This document shows positions 53,985 to 64,000 of a DNA stretch of 64,000 bases, piece after piece. Positions within the stretch are counted from its first letter, which is position 1. Each line of letters begins with the position of its first letter. Origin of the DNA: Daldinia sp. FL1419 (taxonomy: Eukaryota; Ascomycota; Sordariomycetes; Xylariales; Hypoxylaceae); NCBI GenBank assembly GCA_025201765.1, contig MU623345.1:310001-374000 (forward strand). Direction: 5' to 3'. Below the pieces are notes generated by a model that did not search any database, was not told the DNA's origin, and saw nothing but the letters and a program-made list of their open reading frames with translations. The translations under genes were made by a program, and so were the position numbers.

Positions 53985-54004
53985 CATGCCATGCCATGCC
54001 ATGC
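53985..54004. repeat. CATGC pentamer array, four copies
   Basis: Four perfect CATGC units in tandem, in the gene-poor stretch. Confidence 0.88.
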
Positions 54005-57000
54005 CATACCGGTATCTCGAGTCTGGCAACAGCGCCAAGAGACCCGCGGGGACGGATTGGCTGGCACATTCACGTTTGGTGCTATGAGAAAAATAGAAGT
54101 GAGAGAGTAGTTGGTCGCTATTCGGCTGGTTTTTTTTTTTCTTTTGTCAGCCACCCCAAGTTTCGCAGCGTTCGGCTTCGGGGGGGTCATCTGCGGGGGG
54201 GCACTTTGGGTAGGCAACCCGTAGCGTATCGTCGGCCCCATCTCCATCCCATCTTTTTTTCAATTTCCTGGGGGTGTTGGGGACGACATCTAGACACTGC
54301 AGATTGTGGAACTTGACATATCTCGCGCAGAAAGCACTCAAACTTAGGGAAATTACGGCAGCACGGCACCCAGCACGACGGCAGTGTGGTTGTGCAGTTT
54401 ATCATCATCATCATCAACAAATATGTCATCGAGAGATCGACCATCTATGACCTAATACGGGGTGATTGCAGAGTTCCGAGCGCCAGCGTTAGCGTGGAAA
54501 AAACGTGGAGAAGGAGAAGGGTGCTTTGACGAGTTCCTTGTTGAAAACGGTATAATACAGGAACACTTTAAGAAACTTGGGGCTCGGCAGTGACGTCGAG
54601 GTCCGATGCTAGGTATACCGTAAAAGGGGGCTCGTCGGGGCCAGTTCCCCGTTGTTGGGGAGATGATCGAAAACAGGGCCATCGCCCAAACAACAGCCTC
54701 ATCGGATGGTCCAAGCTACACACCTGCGGACTTTGCTCGTTCGGGCGTGGAGGTACGTCACACGGGAGCGCGCGGGGGCGGAGATTGATATGGCATTGTA
54801 ATACAAACATGGATTCGTCTTATACACTACGCACTAGTAGTACGAGAACGGCTATGTTGTGATGTGATGGTACGAAGTGCTACTAAACGGAAAAAAAGCT
54901 AGGGAAACACGAACGTATGCTTAGGTGGGTGTGCATGCTATACGTGAAGGGTAGGTAACGATGATGGTGGTCGTGGTTGTTTCTGGGCGTCTATTCAATT
55001 TGTCAAAATACGTATACCACCACCTCCGAGGCGAAGACAAAGAAAAGGAGTAAAGGGGGAACAGGAACGGGGACCCCAGGAACTGGGTAAGACATGGAGC
55101 CTCTTGATGGGGAAAGGGGGGGAGTAATCAGGGTAATCTAGATTGCTCCTCTTAAGGGTAGATAGCGTGACGAGCGGTCGGTGATCGACTCTGAGGCTAG
55201 ATAGTTTAGGCGATCAGCTTTTGTTGCGTGAGGCAATCTGCGAGTCGGTGGGTAATGTTTTAGCCAAGAGACGTCACCGAAGCCACGAAATCTTTCGATG
55301 TTGTAGTACGAGACTATGGCATGGCCGTATAGAAAAAGAAGAAGAAGAAAAGAAAAAAAAAGCCATGGATTCCACGAGGCTTGGGGATTATCATGTACGT
55401 ATGACAGCTTTGGCGTAGGTACCATGGATGATGATGCATTGGGATGGGATGAACAGCACGATTACTAACTAAATGATACAATCTACTTTGTTGCATCGCC
55501 AATTATATCGTCTGATTTTTGCATTGTTCTATCTGAGAGCAGGGAGATGGGAGATGGAATGAAATTACGAATGCAGTATTACGCAGTTTCCATATATCGA
55601 GACGTATTAGATTTCGTAGAAAAAGTCATGGTTATCTGAGACCTATGCGACTTATGTACGAATCTCATTGTGATATAATATTCTTATCATGCTTTCCTGC
55701 TTGCACGTAAAAGAAGGTTAGGTACGTACGTACTTGATAGCTTTTTTTTTTCTCTTCCTTCCGAAGAACAAAGAGTAAACTCAAGATCTCGATACCGGGT
55801 ATAGGGCAATACGGTAAGATGGCTATCATGATGGCCTGGTGTTTACGCCAACACCCTCCTTTATCTTTTTCTTCTACGGTCGTCTTCTCGAATCAATCCC
55901 TGCAACGTGGAAGAAATAGGCTTTTCTAGCCTGTCTGCCCGTCCGGGGAAGGGAAACCTACACGCCTATCAAGGAACTAAAAGAGTTGTCGATCTTCTCT
56001 GGCCCCATGCAACTTGGGAATCTAGCCTCTTGACTTTTTTTTCTCCCTCTTGGTTGTGTAGGGGTAGTAGTAGTAGTTTTTGTCTTTGTCTTTGTTTGCT
56101 TGCTTATACCTACGATATCGTAGGTCTGATTGGGGAAGTTTTATAGATTTGTACTGTACTTGTTAAATACGTACCTTATTTACCCGAGTTATCATAGGCG
56201 AATTGTGCAATTGTCTGATTACACGAGGACTTGAAGTAAGTAATAAAAAAAGTCGCCGATTGACTGGATTGGAATACTGGAGTACTTGACGACGATGGAT
56301 CTTGCGTATGCGTCCGTTCGCCTCGGGTCTGTTTGGGTATTTTGGGTCGTTTTTAGCGAGCATACGGATTTACTTTTACCTGGATCATCTACCTGGAAAT
56401 TTACGTGGATATATGATGAGGTGTATTGTACATATTATGGTGTATTATAGCATGGAGAGTAGCGTAGATAGTGATGTACAATACCTAAACTTTCCGAAAG
56501 AGACTTTTCTTCTCCATCCTTATTTGTTCCTTAATCACCCGAAAAGAAAATTTTAAAAAGAGGGAAAGAAGGAAAAGAAGCTGAAAAAAGAAGTTGGCGT
56601 CAAAATTTAGAAGCGAATCAATTTACACGATTTATGGTCTAGCCTGCGTTCCACCCATCTTTTTTTTTTTCTTCTTCTGCCGAAGTGTAAAGTGATACAC
56701 TCTAGTGTAGTCTTTTTTTTCTTCCTTTCTTGAACCCACACTTTCGTCGGTTCTGATTTGGTATTTATTTTTCGAACTCGGTCATTCTTTTTTTTTTCGT
56801 TCCTACGGCGCGGCTGTTCTTCAACGAGCCTAACGATGCCAGTTTTTATGAAACCAGGGCAGGCGGGGAAAAAAAAAAGAGTCTGACCGCCCATGGGAGG
56901 CAAAGACCAACTGCAACTAAAAAAAAAAAAAAAGAAGAAGAAAAAGAAGAACCCACTTCCTTACATGTCGCACTGCGAAGCAAAAGAGGTATCAACTCGC

Positions 57001-58806
57001 GGCGCCGCTCGTACATGAGTACATGACCATACCCAAAGTAATAAGTACCTACCATGCGAGCTTGCATGCGTCCAGTGGTACTATACATACCTTAGCAGTA
57101 AATATGCAGCTAATATGTGGGCAAGTATGTAGAAACCTGGTAAATATATGGTGATAGGCACCGTAGAAGCTATGCATTAGGTATGTGTAGGTAGGTACTA
57201 ATGCGACTTAACTGCCAATTTTCCGCAACTATTTATCTAATAGGTACTGCGTTGCGTACATAAAGATGCTGTAGGTAGGTCTAGGTGTATGTATGTGTAA
57301 GTAGTCGTTGCAAGTGTTGCGGGTGTTGCAGGGCGAGCAGCCGCGCTATCTAAGCAACTCCATCCGCTAACTCGAACCTATGCAATCCGGTGCAGTTCTG
57401 GCCTGCTCTGGGGTACTTCCGTTAGTCACGGCCGTTAATGCAGCGCACCCCCGTGGAAAGTTATCTGGTTCTCATTCCTGGTTTTCATCTCCACTTTCTT
57501 CTATTCTAGTTCCGGCGCATAGGGTATGAGTCTACGTACAATACCTAAGTAGGTAGGTACCTAGGTATCTAACCCAACTATTACACATAACATCCTGTTG
57601 AATACGCTTATCAACAATATCATGTCAGTAAAGACTTGGGTAGTTAGTGGACCTCAAGGTCGATGTTATCAGCTCTCGTAGTTCATACGCAAGTGTAAGC
57701 AAAAATGTGCCTTTTTGGTGGCCGCGCCAGAAAACGCTCAGGGAAACCCCCGGTTCAACCTGCATGTACGCCATGCCCTCATGGCCCTCTGCTACATACC
57801 TGGCACTACATGCCCAGGTTTACGGGCTAGGTATGTACATTCCGGCAAAGCTCAAACGCACTTGGCAGGGCTAGACGCAATAGAGGGTTCCAATTTCGCA
57901 AAATAGCGATACATTATCTGCTCACGTATATGTAAGAAAGTACCTTGAAAGCACCCAAGGCTGCCTTTAAGGTCGCTTAAGAATGTGCTTATAGGTTGCT
58001 TGCAAATGGTAAATGTCTGTAATGCTTGCGAATGCTTGTAAGATGCTTGAAAGCGCAATACGTGCCTCATTTCATACCTTACGTAGTAGATTATAGGTGA
58101 TTATAGGTAACTAAGCACTTAACGTATCTGCGTATGTACCTAGGTAGGTACCTAACGTATAGGTATTATAGAATAGGTATTTCGACGCCTAGACGTGTAA
58201 GCTAGACGCAAAGAAGAGACGCTAATCATGAGACTAATCTACTGCAAGTAGGTAACTTCAACATCGCACCTTACATTATTACGTTACTGCGTAAGTACCT
58301 ACAACGGTAGGTAGCAAGAGATATTACTTCTTAGTATTTTTGTAATAAAAAAAAATGTTGATTACATATTTCTAACAATTAGATTCACTATTTTATCATT
58401 ATCTTAGACATACGTAACTAGGTACCTAGGCTTTATGTATAATACTACAATAGCAACAGCAGCAGGTGCAAGCACATCTTTTCCCCTCCATTCACTCCAT
58501 CGCCGTCCCATAAATCCACAAGTCCACAAAGTCTTTTCTTAGTGTCTTTCCTTCTTCTTCTCAACCCCCCCGTCCGCCCACGTCGAGTCATCCATGCCAC
58601 TTCGCCATCAGCCTCGCTCCGTGACTGGCTGGCCCTGTCAAGTATCAACCCCTCAATCCTCCTTCACATCCTTGCAAGCTTCCGATCTCCCGGAATTTCC
58701 ACCCTTCTTGTACTTGTACCAGCCAAGGGCAACTTACTGTACCAAACATTTTGCCGCGGATTGTTTTCGATCCAATACACTCTAAACCGTGGACCCCCAA
58801 AAGGCA

Positions 58807-58832
58807 AGCCTCTTAAGCCTCTTAAGCCTCTT
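58807..58832. repeat. GCCTCTTAA nonamer repeat
   Basis: Two full GCCTCTTAA units plus GCCTCTTA, in the C/T-rich zone upstream of the REG1-type gene. Confidence 0.85.
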
Positions 58833-59266
58833 ATCTATGCAAAATCATCCCTCCTCTACGCACAACCAACGTTCTACTCTTTACGAATCCGATCCTCTTT
58901 GTGCGAGTGCATTTTGTTTCTCGACGTCGCCGATTACCTCCGCCTCATCGTCATCTTTAGTCGATCCATTTCGATTCCTTACATGTAGAGTTTTTTGAAT
59001 TCAAATATCGGCTTCTCTCCGGCTGCGCACCACCATTCCAAATCTTGTCACGTCATCCGGAAATACCCCAGCCAGACGACAACCCATTGGGTCCAATTCG
59101 GTACCTTTCTTCTACTGTCGTGAAAGGTTTCGAGTCATCTTTATCGTGGACGATAATATCGTGCTCATGAAGGCTGTCACCGGATCCGTATTAGAGTTAT
59201 AAACGTCGGAGGATTTGGGTTTCTTTTTTTTTTCTTCGTGGAAGGGGACGAACATCATCTTCGACG

Positions 59267-61075
59267 ATGGCCGTAGTTCTTACTTCAGAGGACAACGACC
59301 TCTTTTCCTCTTCATCGTTGAGGAGATCTCATTCTCAATCTAGATTCATGTCGGGCCCATCCCAGGCCTTTCATGCCTCGGCTTCGACTTCAAAAATAAG
59401 CGACGCGTTTCACGAATCCTACCATGACGCCTACCACCATCATCCTCACATAGTACCCAATTCTAGTCCGTCATCTGCGCCATCTTCACCTCGCACCCTC
59501 CAGCCCGAATCTTCCGATTTGTCATATTCATCTACCCCGGCTACCAACCTATCTCTCGACGGACAATGCGAGGAAGACATTCACATCCATCCCGATGACC
59601 ACCTCTTTGTGCCCGGAATTAGGCATAATCCATACTTTGATCCGCTTGAGGACCTAGAACCACCTCCAAGCCCCCGGACGGGCGATTCATACACTGTATC
59701 TCCAACTGACCCCGATGCGTCAGCGGCTACCTCACGCCCAGAATCGCCGGATACGCTGGAGCGTGCTGGAGATGACACAGCCGTCGAGCATCACCCTACT
59801 CAGCATGTCGATTATCTATCGCACGACTGGAGGGAAGAAGACATCTGGTCATCCTGGAGGTATATTGTCGCTAAGAAGTCCGAATACAGCAACGGGCCAC
59901 GACTCGAGAACGCGTCCTGGAGGACGTGGATGAAAGCTAAGTACAAGTTAAAAACGGTGACGCCGGAGACTTTAAATTGGTGCGTATCCCTTTAAATAAC
60001 CTACTCAGATATCTGACCCGTTCATAGGCTTAAGGACTGTGATGTGACCTGGCTCTATGGGCCTCTGCAAACTCGTCGTGGGGAATTATTTCCCAACGAT
60101 ACTGAACAAGAAAACTCCAGACTATTAAGAACAGACTCGTTCGTTAACAAAAAGCCCATCCTTAAGAAGAGAAGTATGTCGGAGGTCATGCTCCAAAAAT
60201 CACTCTCTTCCTCCTCACTCTTAAAACAAGCTACGGCTGCAGTTCAAGCTCAGCAGAAGGATGGCGTCGTCCGTATAGGCCGACCCATATTACTCCGCTC
60301 CACCACAGATTACGTCACTTTCCCCTTCTCTTCCAGAAGAAGCCGCGAGAATACGAGTATGCTACCATCCACAGCCTCGTCCGGCATTGTCTCGCCCTCC
60401 TCGGAACGGAAACATATCCATTTTGACGAGCAGGTCCAGCAATGCATCGCGGTTGACGTAAAGGGAGAAGACGAGGACGAAGACGAGGTAGATCACTGCC
60501 GTTGGGCATATGACGACGACAGCGACTCCTCCGATGACGGCGCAATTATGATGAAAAGAACTAAGACGTCAAAGAAGCCTATCCTTCCCCGAAAGAGATC
60601 CCCGGTAAATACGCCTGCCGAGAGCAAGACCATTGCGATGTTACCTTCGACGACTTTGAAGTACAGAGAAGATTCTCCAAATCCTGAAACTGCGATGAAG
60701 CACAGTACAGGCAACTTGAGGAGTCCAATCATATCACCGTCTCCCTCGCAGGAGACGTTAAGACCTTCCAAGGCATCAGGCCCATTTCTTGTAGGTGACG
60801 ATGGTGAAGAATTAGACGAGGAGACCAGCTCAACCCCAGTATCTAGCCCGGTGGACGCAACGTCACCCTTTAAACAAAGCCCCCTACGTTCCTCGTCCAC
60901 GAATAATCACCACAATGAACCAACAGGTATGCGTCGAACGGAGAGTGGCATGTTTATGCCGTTCGAGGAAGGCGATGTCCAGCCAAACGATGGGATCATT
61001 GGTCGAGTGATAGATACGGTCAACACTGCTCGAGATATTGCACATGTCATTTGGAATGTCGGTTGGAGGAGGTGA
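59267..61075 (+). CDS. REG1/REG2-type regulatory subunit of protein phosphatase 1
   Basis: Two exons, 59267-59979 and 60028-61075, with a 48-nt intron (GTGCGT donor, TTCATAG acceptor), giving 586 residues. The N-terminal half is Ser/Pro/His-rich. A conserved block spans the intron (EEDIWSSWRYIVAKKSEYSN, ASWRTWMKAKYKLKTVTPET, then LNWLKDCDVTWLYGPLQ), matching the fungal GATA-like/DUF1752 segment. It is followed by KKPILKKRSMSEVMLQ near residue 279 and by KHIHFDEQVQQCIAVDV at 366-382. In yeast Reg1 the equivalent RHIHF motif docks the PP1 catalytic subunit Glc7. The complex dephosphorylates Snf1 and maintains glucose repression. A second acidic stretch (GEDEDEDEVDH) follows. The C-terminus (IIGRVIDTVNTARDIAHVIW) looks helical and conserved. 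Family identification is good; role by homology. Confidence 0.86.
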
Positions 61076-62453
61076 TAGGGTTATAGCGGATTACCGCCGA
61101 AGTACAGGGTTTAATGGACGGAACGAGGCAATCAACTGGGGGGGATAGCCTTATCATCGGAAGATAGGCGTGCTACTTGATGTGGTTCTTAATCCAGTAT
61201 ATCCTGGAACCGCATTTTGTGGCCGGCTTGATAGGACCTCGGTTTGCCAACGCATCCGTCGGGTTTTATCACCTACAACTGCATGGCATCTGGCAAGTGG
61301 CAGATTGACTTATGCGCTAATATGGTTAAAAAGTATAAATCAATTCATATCAGAGGACTCGGGTCTTTGGAACAGGAGTGGGGAAGACAATTACACGGAA
61401 CGGAATCACGGAAATACCACGGGAAGGTTTATTTTCTCCTTCCACCGGCAATTTAATGAGGCGTTCTATGTACTGATTTTATCATCGGAAATTATATCAT
61501 CGGCGGGTGAAATATGTGGAAGGGGCAAATTATAGAAGGAAAAAAAAGCAATATTATCGAAGTGCGTTTTCGAGGGCGCGCACCCTCCCATCCCTTTCCC
61601 CAAGAAACAATGGACAACTACGAGGATCGCTCGTCGGGGCCACTGGATGTCGTAATGCTGATAAGAGCAGAGAAGTCAAGATGGGACTTTGCACATACAG
61701 CGATTGTACAAAAATATAACCTGTGGGCGGCTTTGTCAATTTTTGGGTTTTCGGCTTGGCTTTTATTTTCTTAGCATGGAACGACATTGTTTGGCGGGCG
61801 AAACCGAATCGAGTCGATGGGGCGTTGTCTCGTGGTTGTTTTCTGGACTTTGGGGGAATACATATTTGTTAACTGGGTTAACTTAGGGTTGGTTGTAAGG
61901 GATCGGGGGAGGGAGGAAAGCCGGCAGGATGGCTTTATAAGTACAGGTAGATCTTTTTTGTTTGTGCCCGAAGCATATGCATACGTTAGGTATCTGAGGT
62001 ATGTGATGGGCGATAGGCTTGCCTGTTGGGTTTTCATGATCATGAAAAATATTAAAAAAAAGTTTTGCCCCTGGGATTTGGTCATACAAGTGTTTTCTTT
62101 GTTGGTGAGTGATTTGATGTGATATGATGTTGTGATAGTCGAATTGACTGAATAGTATGTTTTCTTCTATAGCCTAATGAGGAAGAGACCGAAGTATAGG
62201 TAAGCGAATTCGGTCTCCAGTTTTCAAGGTTACATGTAGTCCTAAATTTATCCTATCCCTTGTCAAGTTTAGAATTTAGAATTTAGAGTTTGGGGTTTCG
62301 AGTTTATATTGCCTTAGACGATAAATATACAGGGGCAAGTTCGCATACTCTAATTCTCTATGATACGGCCATGGGGAGTTCCATCTACCATCTTCAACAT
62401 GAACAAGAAGACATGGCTATTATATATAATACGAGAATATTATTAAGCTCCTA

Positions 62454-62484
<31 letters not shown>

Positions 62485-62618
62485 GAGTAGAATTGTTCGG
62501 ATAATGGAGTCGCTTTTTATATACATCTACACCGTATTCTACATGCCGGGCGTGTCGCCATCATACATCTAGACATCCACCTCATAGCAAGACGTAACTC
62601 TCCATAAGAGATGCACCT
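61076..62618. other. Convergent 3' region between REG1-type gene and the RNase II gene
   Basis: Both flanking genes end here. It contains TTAGAATTTAGAATTTAGA near 62270-62290, an AAG array (62455-62484) and T/A-rich stretches. Several overlapping small frames (61170-62122) have no recognisable product. Confidence 0.5.
62455..62484. repeat. AAG trinucleotide array, ten copies
   Basis: Ten perfect AAG units in the 3' region about 135 bp beyond the stop codon of the minus-strand RNase gene. Confidence 0.92.
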
Positions 62619-64000
62619 CTATATCTCCATAACCTTAGCCTTATCCCCCTCCGGCACAATAATTTTCTCTTCCTGCGTCTTCTCTAGTATCTTGACCGCC
62701 GCGACATCCACTCTATTCTGATGCACGTTGACATTATGCAGCTTAACCTCGTACACGTCTCCGACACGCACGTCCGCCATCCGAACGACGTCGTTCAGCG
62801 CCTCGGGACGTAGCATGGCAGTCCGTTCGAACCAATTCAGGCGTCCTTGGACAAAGCGACGGCCGTTAATATGTAGGACTGTGAACTTGAAGGTTTCTGG
62901 GATCTTGGCCTCGCCGAAGCGCCACGCACGGACTAGTGCTTGTAGAATCCACTGATCACCGCCGTCACCGCGGATTAGAGCACGTGCTTGTTTCTCACGC
63001 ACTCGGATCATGGGGAGCATGCGGTCCAGCTGTTGGCGACTAAACGGCAGGAACGAGTCATCCTTATTCCCAATTAACGAAGTGCCGTCAGCGCGCTCCT
63101 TAATAAGGGCGGCTTCGATTTGCCAGTGGACGATCAAATCCGAAAACCGACGGAGCGGTGATGTCGCCTTGGTATACAAATCTACGCCGAGCGTGAAGTA
63201 CGGGCCGGCGGTCGTAGTAAGCTCGTCATTACCGGTGAGGGCCCAAAGTTGACGCCAATGGTTATCATCGGGTCGTATGCCCGCTTTGAGGAGGGGGTAA
63301 AATACCTCGCGGGTGTATTTTTGGAGTTCGGCGGTGTTCTTCACTGCGTGTGGCTGCGTACGGAATGGGATAGGGATGCCGCGCTTGTAACACCATTGCG
63401 CAGCAATCTCACCAGCCAGTCTCATGGCATTTTCAACCAGGTCAGTAGCGGCGTGTTTGGAGTACCCAATACGTATTGCAGGGTCCCCCATCAAAGACAC
63501 GAAGTTTTCGGTCTCATGTTGCGGAAGGTGGTCAAAGTAGGCCATTGCCTCAGGACGAGGGTGGAAGAAAGGAGTAGCTCCCCTTTTAAGTCTGTGGGAG
63601 TGGATAGCCTTTCCAAGTTCTGAAATTAGCGCTAGGTCTTCCTTTTGGCCTTTCTTTAGGTTCTGAGGCCGGGTCATTTTCCTTGGTGGCGGTTTGGCCT
63701 TCGGAATGGGTCCAAGACTTATTTCATCTTCTTGTCCAGCACTGTGATGCTCCCGGCGGCCCTCAATTGCGTCAGCAACGTCGTTGTCAGTCATGTACAC
63801 GACATCCTTTAGAATACCAGGGGTGATCTTTTGTTCCAAAATGTTGCCATCCTTATCCACCAATGCACTGAATGTCAAGCAAGATCTATCCGGAGCTAGA
63901 GAAAATCTGTCTGGACCAAGACTTTGAGGCAACATACGCTCAAAGTGGCCGGGCAAATATATTGTTTCTGGAATCAACTCGGCATATTTGGCGACGGGCG
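62619..64000 (-). CDS. Mitochondrial exoribonuclease II (DSS1/CYT-4 type), 3' part only
   Basis: Partial: the frame is open to the right edge, and about 459 codons of the C-terminal side are visible (the apparent start at 63977 is only an internal TTG). It shows the second half of an RNB domain: ETIYLPGHFERMLPQSLGPD, RSCLTFSALVDKDGNIL, then the hallmark YTKATSPLRRFSDLIVHWQI, RVREKQARALIRGDGGDQW and ALVRAWRFGEAKIPETFKF. The C-terminal 80 residues are probably an S1-like fold (VRVGDVYEVKLHNVNVHQNR). The catalytic aspartate cluster should lie just outside the window. The relatives are Dss1, the nuclease of the yeast mitochondrial degradosome, and Neurospora CYT-4, needed for mitochondrial RNA splicing and turnover. 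Dis3 and Ssd1 have different C-terminal blocks and fit less well. Confidence 0.82.
   Translation of the reverse strand, partial: PVAKYAELIPETIYLPGHFERMLPQSLGPDRFSLAPDRSCLTFSALVDKDGNILEQKITPGILKDVVYMTDNDVADAIEGRREHHSAGQEDEISLGPIPKAKPPPRKMTRPQNLKKGQKEDLALISELGKAIHSHRLKRGATPFFHPRPEAMAYFDHLPQHETENFVSLMGDPAIRIGYSKHAATDLVENAMRLAGEIAAQWCYKRGIPIPFRTQPHAVKNTAELQKYTREVFYPLLKAGIRPDDNHWRQLWALTGNDELTTTAGPYFTLGVDLYTKATSPLRRFSDLIVHWQIEAALIKERADGTSLIGNKDDSFLPFSRQQLDRMLPMIRVREKQARALIRGDGGDQWILQALVRAWRFGEAKIPETFKFTVLHINGRRFVQGRLNWFERTAMLRPEALNDVVRMADVRVGDVYEVKLHNVNVHQNRVDVAAVKILEKTQEEKIIVPEGDKAKVMEI

Larger units (their letters stand above)
51436..59266. other. Gene-poor stretch of about 7.8 kb
   Basis: I see no convincing coding region. 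Short frames (for example 52465-52776, 53191-53406, 55138-55425, 58542-58988) have no recognisable domain and odd composition. Visible features are an 11-bp tandem repeat (52860-52889), a CATGC array (53985-54004), many A or T tracts (for example near 54130, 55340, 56660-56795, 56919-56945), clusters of TAGGTAGGTACC words (57540-57565, 58137-58155, 58415-58430) and, from about 58500, a C/T-rich zone that is probably the REG1 leader. Regulatory DNA, noncoding transcripts or very old relics could lie here, but none can be shown by eye. Confidence 0.5.

Noticed and set aside
55138..55425. 95-codon minus-strand frame with an apparent membrane span
   Set aside because: The Phe/Leu-rich span is simply the translation of a GAA/AAG-rich run on the other strand; no family resemblance.
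61170..62122. Cluster of small frames after the REG1-type gene
   Set aside because: They overlap one another in different frames and on both strands, and none shows a recognisable product.

Overview
The window is nuclear DNA of a filamentous ascomycete (Pezizomycotina), most likely a sordariomycete. The evidence is short introns (47 to 88 nt) with GTAAGT/GTATGT donors, CTAAC-like branch sites and TAG/CAG acceptors, proteins that read like single-copy fungal housekeeping genes, long Ser/Pro-rich N-terminal extensions, and intergenic DNA full of pyrimidine tracts and TAGGTACC-like words. The finer placement (a Xylariales-like genome) is only a guess from that intergenic vocabulary. No rRNA, no secure tRNA, no CRISPR and no bacterial-style operon was seen. 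Exon borders were set by eye from frame continuity, splice signals and family conservation.

Layout. 0-8 kb: an unrecognised protein (-), then a LIM-RhoGAP of the Rga1 type (+). 9-16 kb: ERG26 sterol decarboxylase (-), diverging from a UBE2Z-like protein with two UBC folds (+), then an acidic unknown protein (-) and a 274-bp inverted-repeat element with 5-bp target duplications, which looks like a MITE. 16.5-21.3 kb: a disordered unknown protein (+), a decayed reducing polyketide synthase (-) and a small short-chain dehydrogenase relic (+). This is the only clearly degenerate locus. 21.7-31 kb: cytidine deaminase, a seven-exon hexose transporter, an ELMO/CED-12 protein and a GRF zinc-finger protein, all (+). 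31.6-41 kb: RRD2 (-) diverging from the exosome subunit RRP46 (+), then an NAD kinase (+) and a small unknown protein (+). 41.4-51.5 kb: a homeodomain transcription factor (+), exocyst SEC10 (-) diverging from NUS1 (+), then TRM5 (+). 51.4-59.3 kb: about 7.8 kb without a convincing gene. 59.3-64 kb: a REG1-type PP1 regulatory subunit (+), and the 3' part of a mitochondrial RNase II of the DSS1/CYT-4 type (-), which runs off the right edge.

How the genes relate. Most are unlinked core functions: sterol synthesis, ubiquitin transfer, pyrimidine salvage, sugar uptake, PP2A activation, RNA decay, NADP supply, exocytosis, dolichol synthesis and tRNA modification. Loose themes are polarity and secretion (Rga1, ELMO, SEC10), phosphatase control (RRD2, REG1), carbon supply (hexose transporter, REG1) and 3'-to-5' RNA decay (RRP46, DSS1/CYT-4). 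These are coincidences of neighbourhood, not a cluster. I found no convincing new multi-gene system. The best leads are the MITE-like element, the PKS/SDR graveyard, the 12-nt micro-exon at the E2 active site, and the dispersed palindromic intergenic word.
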